From Flavobacteriales bacterium (lineage in GTDB: Bacteria > Bacteroidota > Bacteroidia > Flavobacteriales > BACL11), in assembly GCA_018664745.1 (NCBI GenBank), contig JABJNS010000019.1, positions 1 to 12,060 of the forward strand: a DNA stretch of 12,060 nt, read 5' to 3'. Shown here piece after piece: positions 1 through 6,593 of this stretch. The position numbers and the translations under genes were made by a program. Below the pieces are notes generated by a model, which saw only the letters and a list, made by a program, of their open reading frames with translations, searched no databases and had not been told where the DNA came from. Each line of letters begins with the position of its first letter. Positions within the stretch are counted from its first letter, which is position 1.

Positions 1-155
1 ATACCCATTTTCAATAAAGATTGGTGATACTGTTTAATTTCTTCTGTTTGTACAGTATCTTGTTTTACTTCCAAAGTATCAGTAATTGGAAAAGAAGCGT
101 AACTCACATTAGTAAATGTTAAAAGCATAATTAGAAGTAAGATTAGTTTTTTCAT
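1..155 (-). CDS. Small exported protein of unknown function, N-terminal part only (paralogue of the gene at 829-1347)
   Basis: The reading frame starts at an ATG at 155 and runs off the left edge, so only 51 full codons are visible. It is too short to stand out as an ORF, but its product matches the start of the protein encoded at 829-1347 at 45 of 51 residues, which makes it a real gene. Residues 1-20 form a signal peptide (MKK, a leucine/isoleucine core, then NVSYA as a likely cleavage site). The mature part begins SFPITDTLEV and continues with a polar, Gln/Glu-rich stretch up to HQSLLKMG. By analogy with the paralogue, a Cys cluster and two membrane segments may follow outside the window. 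It lies 38 bases after the gene at 194-415, in the same direction, and is probably the fourth gene of one small operon. Function is unknown. Confidence 0.8.
   Translation of the reverse strand, partial: MKKLILLLIMLLTFTNVSYASFPITDTLEVKQDTVQTEEIKQYHQSLLKMG
1..155 (-). repeat. Copy 2 of the roughly 155-bp direct repeat, cut by the window edge
   Basis: This is the second copy of the repeat described at 1193-1347. The match is still strong at base 1, so the repeat probably continues beyond the window and may cover the whole paralogous gene. Confidence 0.85.
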
Positions 156-193
156 ATCTTTATTATTTTTAGTGAATCTTTTGGTTCAATTAT

Positions 194-415
194 TTACCAT
201 TCTATAAGTTGAGTATCATTCCAATCAATAGAATCCTTTTTAGTTTGAATTTCTAAATTTTCAACAAGGTCAACATCATTTTTATGTTCTAAATAATTAC
301 CTGTGCTTTCCAATACTGTATTTATTAAAATATCAGTAGTAGACATTACATTATAATCCTGCCCAAAGAGAAAAAAAGGTAAAGTTATAACAGCTATTAA
401 AAGTAGTTTTTTCAT
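194..415 (-). CDS. Small exported protein of unknown function, 73 residues
   Basis: This 73-residue protein has a clear N-terminal export signal: MKK, a hydrophobic core over residues 4-17, and a likely signal peptidase I site after FGQ at about residue 19. That would leave a mature peptide of about 54 residues, which is acidic and polar, has no cysteine and no further membrane segment, and ends in Trp. I do not recognise a family. The signal peptide differs from the NVSYA-type leader shared by the other three genes of the group. The gene lies 27 bases downstream of the gene at 443-826 and 38 bases upstream of the gene at 155, so co-transcription is likely. Its small size leaves some doubt, but start, signal peptide and spacing all fit a real gene. 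Confidence 0.65.
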   Translation of the reverse strand: MKKLLLIAVITLPFFLFGQDYNVMSTTDILINTVLESTGNYLEHKNDVDLVENLEIQTKKDSIDWNDTQLIEW

Positions 416-442
416 TTTTAAAACAGTTAATTACACATAAAT

Positions 443-826
443 TTAATCTCCTAATTTTGTTGGATCTCCTCCAAAAGCGAAAATTACAAATGCTAAAAAA
501 GCTGACACTAAGAAAATAATCAATGACAAAATAAAGCCAGTAATCGCTAAGCCTTTTAACTTTTTATTGAAGCCAATCGCTCCAAAAACAACACCTAACA
601 ATGCAATTATAGTTGCAACTAATGGATTAAGTATTAGCATTAAACTAAGCAATACACAACTTATAGACAAAATAGCCCATAAAGAATTGCCACTAGAATA
701 GGTTGGTAATTCTGCATTATTGGTTTCTACAATCTCTGTTTGCTGAGTTTCAGTAACAGGGAATGACGCATAACTCACATTCATAAATGTAGTTAGCGTG
801 ATTAAAAGTAAGGATAATTTTTTCAT
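443..826 (-). CDS. Membrane protein with NVSYA-type signal peptide, DUF4190-like body
   Basis: The product has 127 residues. Residues 1-20 are a signal peptide nearly the same as that of the gene at 829-1347 (TTFMNVSYA, then SFPVTET). After a short polar linker there are about three hydrophobic segments, near residues 48-65, 67-86 and 93-118. The stretch GAIGFNKKLKGLAITGFILS (about 82-101), with a small basic turn between two Gly/Ala-rich helices, resembles DUF4190-type membrane proteins, which are common in Bacteroidota and of unknown function. This family call is from memory of the pattern, not a search. The start lies 2 bases after the stop of the upstream gene, so the two are almost surely co-transcribed and perhaps translationally coupled. 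The protein is likely in the inner membrane, but its role is unknown. Confidence 0.8.
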   Translation of the reverse strand: MKKLSLLLITLTTFMNVSYASFPVTETQQTEIVETNNAELPTYSSGNSLWAILSISCVLLSLMLILNPLVATIIALLGVVFGAIGFNKKLKGLAITGFILSLIIFLVSAFLAFVIFAFGGDPTKLGD

Positions 827-828
827 AA

Positions 829-1347
829 TTATTTAGATTTATTTTTTCTATTTTTAAGTTGGGTAATACGCGCTTTAATACCAACTCCAACACTAATTAC
901 TATAAGAATAGTTGCCCACAAGAATTCAACTGGAGCCCCACTCTTAGGTTTTTCTGCTGATGATTGAGGGCAATCAGATCCATTATCAACACAATTATAT
1001 GCACGAGTAAGACCAATAACACCCCAAATAACAACAACTACTAATAATATTAATCCAGCCAAAAGATACATAGCACTAGCATTACCATTCGACACACTCT
1101 TCTTGTCAACTTTTACAAGTTCTCCTTTAGAGTTACAAACTAATGGTGAGATTCCCTTTCTACAACTTTCACATTTGCACGAATTTAAATCAATCCCCAT
1201 TTTCAATAAAGATTGATGATACTGTTTAATTTCTTCTGTTTGTATCGTATCTTGTTTTACCTGCAAAGTATCTGTAATTGGAAAAGAGGCATAACTTACA
1301 TTCATGAATGTAGTTAGTGCAATTAACAGTAGTATTAGTTTTCTCAT
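829..1347 (-). CDS. Exported or membrane protein of unknown function with Cys motif and two membrane segments
   Basis: The product has 172 residues. A signal peptide covers residues 1-20 (cleavage likely after VSYA). A polar segment (21-56) leads to a cysteine cluster, C57-x-C59-x2-C62 with a further Cys71, which could bind metal or form disulphides. A first membrane segment lies at about 92-113, a loop with C119 and C126 follows, then a second membrane segment at about 142-158 and a basic Lys/Asn/Arg tail. I recognise no family. It is the first gene of the four-gene group, preceded by a candidate promoter (1372-1379) and separated from ftsZ by a terminator hairpin (1418-1452). The partial gene at 1-155 is a close duplicate. 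The ATG at 1347 is chosen because it begins the signal peptide directly. Confidence 0.8.
   Translation of the reverse strand: MRKLILLLIALTTFMNVSYASFPITDTLQVKQDTIQTEEIKQYHQSLLKMGIDLNSCKCESCRKGISPLVCNSKGELVKVDKKSVSNGNASAMYLLAGLILLVVVVIWGVIGLTRAYNCVDNGSDCPQSSAEKPKSGAPVEFLWATILIVISVGVGIKARITQLKNRKNKSK
1193..1347 (-). repeat. Copy 1 of a roughly 155-bp direct repeat (leader and N-terminal region)
   Basis: The first 155 bases of the gene at 829-1347 match the visible 155 bases of the partial gene at 1-155 without gaps. By eye, about 130 of 155 positions are identical. Differences cluster in the hydrophobic core of the signal peptide, while the region coding for residues 36-51 is almost unchanged. 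The two copies lie in the same direction about 1.2 kb apart. Confidence 0.85.
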
Positions 1348-1371
1348 AATTCAATAAGTTTGATTACAGAA

Positions 1372-1379
1372 CAAAAATA
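1372..1379 (-). promoter_or_regulatory. Candidate -7 promoter box (TAnnTTTG) for the small-gene group
   Basis: Read on the minus strand the bases are TATTTTTG, a full match to the Bacteroidota -7 consensus TAnnTTTG. It lies 24 bases before the ATG at 1347, which would give a short leader. I see no convincing -33 TTG element at the usual distance, and such short AT-rich motifs occur by chance in this DNA, so the call rests mainly on its position between a terminator and the first gene. Confidence 0.35.
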
Positions 1380-1403
1380 AGTAACCTAAAATAAAGTGTT
1401 ATG

Positions 1404-1413
1404 CTATGCATAG
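1404..1413. repeat. Perfect 10-bp palindrome upstream of the small-gene group
   Basis: CTATGCATAG reads the same on both strands. It lies between the terminator hairpin and the candidate -7 box, about 25 bases upstream of that box, where a regulator could bind. No regulator gene is visible nearby, and a 10-bp palindrome in AT-rich DNA may be chance. Confidence 0.25.
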
Positions 1414-1417
1414 TAAA

Positions 1418-1452
1418 TTGAAAAGCCCTACCGATACAGTAGAGCTTTTCAA
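1418..1452 (-). terminator. Rho-independent terminator after ftsZ
   Basis: Bases 1418-1431 and 1439-1452 are complementary over 14 positions (one becomes a G-U pair in the minus-strand RNA), with a 7-base loop at 1432-1438. The core stem is GCTCTAC with GTAGGGC. In the minus-strand transcript the downstream arm runs into TTTTCAATTT, and the upstream arm carries the matching A-run. It begins 26 bases after the ftsZ stop codon, so it most likely ends the dcw transcript and separates it from the small-gene group. The U-tract is interrupted, so termination may be incomplete. Confidence 0.75.
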
Positions 1453-1478
1453 TAAAAAAACAGTCAAATTACATATCG

Positions 1479-3134
1479 TTAATCTACATTATCGTGCAAA
1501 AAAGAATTGTTTTGCTTTAATTCTGTAGTATTATTTTTTCCATCACTTAAAGTATAAGTTGATATTTCATTTTCAGCAGAATGAGTTGTTTCTTCCAATT
1601 CTACATTATTTCGCTTATAAGCTGGCACATCTTCCAAATTCGTTAATCCTGAAGGCGTACGCAATTGCTGAGAGATAGCTCTTAGCCTAGTCTCTCTTTC
1701 TCTTGCCTCAACCTTCATAGTATCTGTACTAACAGGAGCGCTTTCCATAGTTTGCAAAGTTTCTTCTTCTACTATATTTTCTTCATCCATTTCCAAAACA
1801 ACCGTTTTCATTTCTACTTGTGGTGCATCTTCCATGATAGCAGTTATCACCTCTTCAGGAGATTCTTCCTCATCAATATTTAACTCAAAAACAATTTTTT
1901 TCTCTTCAGTAATTTGAGGAATAGTTTCAACTGCTTCTGGCATCCCAAAAGTCATTGAATTATCAACTGGAGCAACATACTCTTCTTCATCCAAATCCAA
2001 TGCTTGCTGAGGACTATCAAGAGACAAAGTGCTAACCACAGGATCAACATCTAAGGCTATATTTGTTTTTTCATCTTTAACTTCTTCTTTGTAATCTCTT
2101 TTTGAATCTCTATCATTCAAATCAACTATTGTAGGTTCTTTTGGCTTTCTTTTTTCTTCAAAACCTGTTGCAACAACTGTAACACTTACAGCAGCCCCTA
2201 AATCAGGATCAATACCAATTCCTTCAATAATATTTACATTTCTTCCTGCAGCCTCTTGTATTTTATTCTTAATTTTAAACAGCTCTGACATCTTAATTTC
2301 ATCATCACCTGTACCCGTTACTATTTTTAACAATACTTGCTGAGCGCCAGTAATATCGTTATCATTTAACAATGGAGAATCCAAAGCACCCATCACAGCT
2401 TCAATAGCTCTGTTTTCACCAGTTGCTTCAGATTGGCCCATCACAGCAGTACCACTATTTTCTAATACTTTACGAGCATCATTTAAATCAATATTCACTA
2501 ATAAATGTTGTGAAATCACCTCAGCAATTCCCTTTGTAGCTGTATTTAATACCTCATTTGCTTTCCCGAACGCTTGGGTAAAAGTAAGGTCGCCATACAC
2601 TTCAATTAATTTATCATTATTAATAATTAACAAAGTATCTACATACTTTTTCAATTCTGCTAAACCATCTTCAGCATATTGCTTACGGTAGCCTCCTTCA
2701 GTAGAAAACGGATTAGTTACTACACCAACTGTCAAGATTCCTTTTTCACGCGCAATTTCAGCAATTACAGGGGCAGCACCAGTACCAGTACCACCACCCA
2801 TTCCTGCAGTCAAGAATAACATTTTAGTATTCGCATCCAAAAGTTCTGTAATTCTATCAGCACTTTCCTCAGCTGCTCTTTTACCAACATCAGGATTAGA
2901 ACCTGCACCTAAACCTTCTGTTAAGTTAGCTCCTAACTGAATTTTAATTGGAACTGGACTTGCTTCAAGAGCTTGTGCATCTGTATTACAGATTACAAAA
3001 TCTACTCCTTTAATCCCGTGTTCGTACATGTAGTTAACAGCATTACTACCTCCACCACCAATACCCATCACTTTTATTTGTGATGATTGGTTTTTTGGCA
3101 TTTGGAAATCCATTCCTAAGTCAATTGCGCTCAT
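1479..3134 (-). CDS. ftsZ: Cell division protein FtsZ
   Basis: FtsZ is the tubulin-like GTPase that forms the cytoplasmic Z ring and places the septal wall machinery. The product has 551 residues. Nucleotide-binding elements are GIGGGGSNAVN (about 24-34), the tubulin signature GGGTGTG (113-119) and NPFSTEGGYR (141-150). The T7 catalytic loop is NIDLND (214-219), with both acidic residues kept. The GTPase core ends near residue 330. A Glu/Asp-rich, probably disordered linker of about 150 residues follows, then LEDVPAYKR (500-508), the likely FtsA-binding conserved tail peptide, and a further 43 residues ending in NNSFLHDNVD, which I recall as typical for flavobacteria. The longer size compared with E. 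coli FtsZ (383) comes from this linker and tail. It is the last gene of the cluster, 35 bases after the second ftsA stop, with an A-rich leader and a terminator downstream. Confidence 0.98.
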   Translation of the reverse strand: MSAIDLGMDFQMPKNQSSQIKVMGIGGGGSNAVNYMYEHGIKGVDFVICNTDAQALEASPVPIKIQLGANLTEGLGAGSNPDVGKRAAEESADRITELLDANTKMLFLTAGMGGGTGTGAAPVIAEIAREKGILTVGVVTNPFSTEGGYRKQYAEDGLAELKKYVDTLLIINNDKLIEVYGDLTFTQAFGKANEVLNTATKGIAEVISQHLLVNIDLNDARKVLENSGTAVMGQSEATGENRAIEAVMGALDSPLLNDNDITGAQQVLLKIVTGTGDDEIKMSELFKIKNKIQEAAGRNVNIIEGIGIDPDLGAAVSVTVVATGFEEKRKPKEPTIVDLNDRDSKRDYKEEVKDEKTNIALDVDPVVSTLSLDSPQQALDLDEEEYVAPVDNSMTFGMPEAVETIPQITEEKKIVFELNIDEEESPEEVITAIMEDAPQVEMKTVVLEMDEENIVEEETLQTMESAPVSTDTMKVEARERETRLRAISQQLRTPSGLTNLEDVPAYKRNNVELEETTHSAENEISTYTLSDGKNNTTELKQNNSFLHDNVD

Positions 3135-3169
3135 AATTTTCTTTTTTTGAATTTATTATTAATTATTTA

Positions 3170-3259
3170 TTAGTCTATATTTTCTTCAGTAAACCATCCT
3201 GATATTCTATCAATCAATGTAGGTTCTTTTCCTACTTCTTCTTCACCTACATCTTCTGG
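3170..3259 (-). other. In-frame continuation of ftsA after the TAA: acidic linker and amphipathic membrane-anchor helix
   Basis: Directly after the TAA at 3260-3262, the same frame is open for 29 codons (3259 down to 3173) and closes with TAA at 3170-3172. The peptide begins PEDVGEEEVGKEP, an acidic linker, and ends TLIDRISGWFTEENID. The end has hydrophobic residues (L, I, I, W, F) spaced to make one face of a helix, and its layout is like the C-terminal membrane-targeting helix of E. coli FtsA (from memory, WIKRLNSWLRKEF). FtsA proteins normally end in such a helix, and the 402-residue upstream part ends without one. So this is coding sequence by origin, cut off by a single stop codon with no change of frame. 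Whether it is translated by readthrough, lost by mutation, or an artefact of sequencing is open. Confidence 0.85.
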
Positions 3260-4468
3260 TTAATTTACCACAGGTTTTTGTGGTTTTAAATTCTCAGCAT
3301 GTTCAAATCCTTTAAGTACCAAACCAACTCCAGTTGCGTACATTGGGCTAACCACTGCATCTTTTGATTCACTTCCTAAGTGTTCATTCGGGTAACCAAT
3401 TCGAGTTTCCTTTCCTGTAACAAAAGCAACAAGTTGTTTTAGGTTTCTTATTTGTGCACCTCCACCAGTAATTACAATTCCTGTCATTAATTTATTCTCA
3501 TACCCTGAAACTTTAATTTGATGGTACACTAAATCAATAATCTCTTTGTACCGAGCTCCAATAATTTCTGATAAGTTTTTTACTGCTATTTCTTTAGGCT
3601 CCCTCCCTCTTAAACCAGGAATTGAAACCATTACATTTTCTTGATCCTCAGTATACATTGCCGAACCAAATTTTATTTTCAATAACTCTGCTTGTTTTTC
3701 TAAAATTGACAAACCTGTTTTTATATCCTTAGTAATTACATTTCCACCAAAAGGAATTACAGCCGTATGTCTAATTATATTATCCAAAAAGATAGCCACA
3801 TCAGTTGTACCACCACCAATATCAACTAAAGCAACTCCTTCTCTCAATTCATCTTCATCCAAAGTAGCTACTGCTGAAGCAAAAGGCTCTAACACTAATT
3901 CCTTTGGCGTTAACCCTGCTTTTTCCACACACCTCATAATATTACGCACTGCACCAACTTGAGCTGTAATCACATGGAAGTTAGCTTCTAGTTTCACACC
4001 CGCCATTCCTTTAGGATCCTGAATTCCATCTTCACCATCTACTGTATATTCTTGAGGGATAACATGAATCACTTCTTCACCTGGAATAGTAATTAGCTTA
4101 AACATATTGGATTTTAATTTCTCAATATCAGCTTTATCAATCTCTACATCAATATTATCTCTTACAATCTCACCTCTATGCTGCAAGCTTTTAATATGCT
4201 GACCAGCAATTCCTACAAATACCTCATCAATATTAACACCAGATTTTTGCTTTGCTTCATCTACTGCCTCTTTTATTGAAAGCACAGTCTTGTCAATATT
4301 TGCAACTATTCCTCTAGCAACACCATTTGATACCGCTCTACCCGTACCCAATATCTCCAGTTTATCATATTGATTTTTCCTGCCAATCATTACAGATATC
4401 TTGGTAGTACCAATATCAAGCCCTACCATGTAGTCCCCTGTATTTAGTTGTTGATTGCTTTGTTCCAT
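3260..4468 (-). CDS. ftsA: Cell division protein FtsA, actin-like membrane anchor of FtsZ (ends at an early in-frame stop)
   Basis: FtsA is an actin-fold ATPase that ties FtsZ filaments to the inner membrane and recruits later division proteins. Residues 16-23 (GLDIGTTK) are the phosphate-1 motif, 215-225 (VDIGGGTTDVA) phosphate-2, and 329-338 (TGIVITGGGA) the adenosine motif. The division-specific 1C subdomain fits about residues 84-165. The product as read has 402 residues and ends QKPVVN, lacking the amphipathic C-terminal helix, which is still encoded in frame just past the TAA (3170-3259). With one sense codon in place of the stop it would have 432 residues. I start it at the ATG at 4468 (MEQSNQQ), 5 bases after the ftsQ stop; an ATG at 4489 would overlap ftsQ and add MYKKIRI. 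All visible core motifs are intact, so the gene does not look otherwise decayed. Confidence 0.95.
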   Translation of the reverse strand: MEQSNQQLNTGDYMVGLDIGTTKISVMIGRKNQYDKLEILGTGRAVSNGVARGIVANIDKTVLSIKEAVDEAKQKSGVNIDEVFVGIAGQHIKSLQHRGEIVRDNIDVEIDKADIEKLKSNMFKLITIPGEEVIHVIPQEYTVDGEDGIQDPKGMAGVKLEANFHVITAQVGAVRNIMRCVEKAGLTPKELVLEPFASAVATLDEDELREGVALVDIGGGTTDVAIFLDNIIRHTAVIPFGGNVITKDIKTGLSILEKQAELLKIKFGSAMYTEDQENVMVSIPGLRGREPKEIAVKNLSEIIGARYKEIIDLVYHQIKVSGYENKLMTGIVITGGGAQIRNLKQLVAFVTGKETRIGYPNEHLGSESKDAVVSPMYATGVGLVLKGFEHAENLKPQKPVVN

Positions 4469-4473
4469 AATTC

Positions 4474-5193
4474 TTATTTTTTTGTACACACAATTTGATT
4501 GCTATACTTTAAACTAATATCGCTATAAGTTTGCCAGCCTTTTAAAGGCATAGCTTGCTTATAAAATTGATATAAATTTTCTAACTTTTCATTGATATCT
4601 GTAAGAGTTCCAAAATGTATTTTTTGATTTCCTACCCTTGGAATTAAAATTACTTCATCTTCCTGAAAATGCAACTGAGTAATTTGTGATTTCCAAAATT
4701 CACTCTTATTTATTGTTTTTACAAAGCTGAAAATATCTTCATGATGTAAAGGGTTTGCATCACCACTTACAACCAATACTCTTGGAGTATAGTTTCTGGA
4801 AAGTGACATTTCTAACCCATCTTCATCCAAATAATAATCAGCACTTGTAGTTTTTATTCTTACTACTGCTTTTCTTTGTTCCAGTTTAACATTCATCACT
4901 CCTTCCTGATTGCTATAGACCTCTACCTTTTTTACTGCAGGATGACTTAACAAAGTAGCCTCTAAATCATTTAAGTAAAACTCAGAAAGAACAACACTAT
5001 CAAAATCAAAATTGTGTTTTTCAATATATTCTAAAGCAATTTGTTCAGTTACAAATTCATCTACTGAAGCTTCAATATTTATCTGATTCAACTGCACCAA
5101 TTGTTGGTCTTGCTTTTTATTTGTAAACGCCAGAACAACTACCGTTAATGCCAAAAGCATTCCCCATTTTAATATTTGAAAGACTTGTTTCAT
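4474..5193 (-). CDS. ftsQ: Cell division protein FtsQ (POTRA-domain divisome scaffold)
   Basis: FtsQ is a bitopic inner-membrane protein that links early cytoplasmic division proteins to the periplasmic septal wall synthases. The product has 239 residues: a short cytoplasmic start, one membrane segment at about 7-23, a POTRA-like domain at about 34-110 containing the typical LLSHPAVKKVEV and the VKLEQRKAV strand, then the conserved YLDEDGLEM (121-129) at the start of the beta domain. Sequence identity in this family is low, so the call relies on topology, these motifs, and the place between murC and ftsA. Its ATG overlaps the murC stop by one base (TAATG), which suggests translational coupling. 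It is close in length to other FtsQ proteins, slightly short. Confidence 0.93.
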   Translation of the reverse strand: MKQVFQILKWGMLLALTVVVLAFTNKKQDQQLVQLNQINIEASVDEFVTEQIALEYIEKHNFDFDSVVLSEFYLNDLEATLLSHPAVKKVEVYSNQEGVMNVKLEQRKAVVRIKTTSADYYLDEDGLEMSLSRNYTPRVLVVSGDANPLHHEDIFSFVKTINKSEFWKSQITQLHFQEDEVILIPRVGNQKIHFGTLTDINEKLENLYQFYKQAMPLKGWQTYSDISLKYSNQIVCTKK

Positions 5194-6593
5194 TAGTTAA
5201 GCATGTGTTTTATTGGCTGAACTAATGCCCCAATATCGCCAGCACCTAAAGTAAGCAACACATCTAATTTTTCTCCTGCTAACACCTCTAATAACTCTTC
5301 TTTACTGCAAGTTTCTTTCTTTGGATTAGTGCATAAATCCAGTAGCATTTTAGCGTTTACTCCTTCAATTGGCTCTTCTCTTGCTGGGTAGATCTCCAAC
5401 AAAATAAGCTGATCAGCCAAAGACAATGAGTCTGCAAACTCCTGTGCAAAATCCTGAGTACGCGAAAATAAATGCGGTTGAAATACTACTGTAATTTCAC
5501 GCTCCGGAAATAATTGTTTAGCTGCATTTATTGTTGCATTTACTTCTTCAGGATGATGAGCATAATCATCAACATAAACCAATTCTTTAGAGTTAATATG
5601 AACATCAAATCTTCTATTTATACCTTCAAAAGTGGATAAGCCTTGCATTATATTTTCACATGACAAACCTAAATAACAGGCTACTGCTGATGCTGCAACT
5701 GCATTACTCACATTATGATCCCCTGGCAAAATAAATTCTAAATCTTCTTGCTTCTTTTCATAAGTCATTCCTGGCAATATATCCAAAGCAGTCATATCAA
5801 AAAGCATTTTTCCTTCTTTTACTCTTATATTTTCAGCATAATAATCTGCTTTACTTAAAGCAGAATAGGAAAGTTTTGCACCATCCTCAGGAGTAGGAAA
5901 ATCAATAGCTATTGACTCTTCAACTAACAAAACTCCCTTCTGTTTTATCTGTGAAGCAAATTGCTTAAAGGTCTTATGTAAATCTTCCTTATCTTCATAA
6001 ATATCTAAGTGGTCAGCATCCACTGAAGTGATGATAGCAACATCAGGTTTTAATTGCAAAAACGATCTATCGTATTCATCCGCTTCTACAATAAGGATAT
6101 TTCCTTTTTCAGCTAATAGTAAGTTCGTATTGTAATTTCTACTAATCCCTCCTAAAAATGCAGTAGATTGCTTTCCTGCATTATATAAAATATGTGCTAA
6201 AATAGCTGAAGTTGTTGTTTTTCCGTGTGTACCTGCCACTGCAATAGTATAGGACTGACTACTAATCATTCCTAAAACTTCCGCTCGTTTGTGTAGTTTA
6301 AATCCTTTCTCCCTAAAATAGTCTAACTCAGGATTATTAGCAGGAATTGCAGGCGTATAAATTACCAATATCTCATTATAAGTAGCGTCTTTAATGGCTT
6401 GAGGAATATGTTCTATCCCCTCAGAATAATGAATTTTAATCCCCTCACTTTCCAGTTCCTTACACAATGCAGATTGTACTTTATCATACCCACAAACATG
6501 CTTACCCCTAGCATTGAAATAGCGCGCCAAAGCACTCATACCTATCCCGCCAATACCAATTAAGTAAATATGTTTGTATAAATCTAGGTTCAT
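5193..6593 (-). CDS. murC: UDP-N-acetylmuramate--L-alanine ligase MurC
   Basis: MurC is a cytoplasmic ligase that uses ATP to add L-Ala to UDP-MurNAc, the first step of the stem peptide. The product has 466 residues, a little shorter than E. coli MurC (491). The N-terminal Rossmann domain opens with LIGIGGIGMSALA (11-23). The central Mur ligase domain has the P-loop GTHGKTTTS (121-129), VEADEYDRSF (169-178) and DADHLDIY (192-199), plus GDHNVSNA (291-298). The C-terminal domain holds DDYAHHPEEV (342-351) and FQPHLFSRT (371-379), both characteristic of MurC rather than the other Mur ligases. The ATG overlaps the murG stop in an ATGA arrangement, and the stop overlaps the ftsQ ATG. Confidence 0.98.
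   Translation of the reverse strand: MNLDLYKHIYLIGIGGIGMSALARYFNARGKHVCGYDKVQSALCKELESEGIKIHYSEGIEHIPQAIKDATYNEILVIYTPAIPANNPELDYFREKGFKLHKRAEVLGMISSQSYTIAVAGTHGKTTTSAILAHILYNAGKQSTAFLGGISRNYNTNLLLAEKGNILIVEADEYDRSFLQLKPDVAIITSVDADHLDIYEDKEDLHKTFKQFASQIKQKGVLLVEESIAIDFPTPEDGAKLSYSALSKADYYAENIRVKEGKMLFDMTALDILPGMTYEKKQEDLEFILPGDHNVSNAVAASAVACYLGLSCENIMQGLSTFEGINRRFDVHINSKELVYVDDYAHHPEEVNATINAAKQLFPEREITVVFQPHLFSRTQDFAQEFADSLSLADQLILLEIYPAREEPIEGVNAKMLLDLCTNPKKETCSKEELLEVLAGEKLDVLLTLGAGDIGALVQPIKHMLN

Noticed and set aside
3170..3262. Reassigned stop codon (TAA as a sense codon) to explain the ftsA break
   Set aside because: TAA is the natural end of murE, mraY, murD, ftsW, murC, ftsQ and ftsZ at exactly the expected places, so it is a normal stop in this genome.
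3170..3262. Programmed frameshift or selenocysteine/pyrrolysine insertion at the ftsA stop
   Set aside because: The tail is in the same frame as the core, so no shift is needed. The codon is TAA, whereas those amino acids use TGA and TAG.
4469..4489. Longer N terminus for FtsA (start at 4489)
   Set aside because: It would overlap the ftsQ end and adds only MYKKIRI; the ATG at 4468 sits 5 bases after the ftsQ stop.
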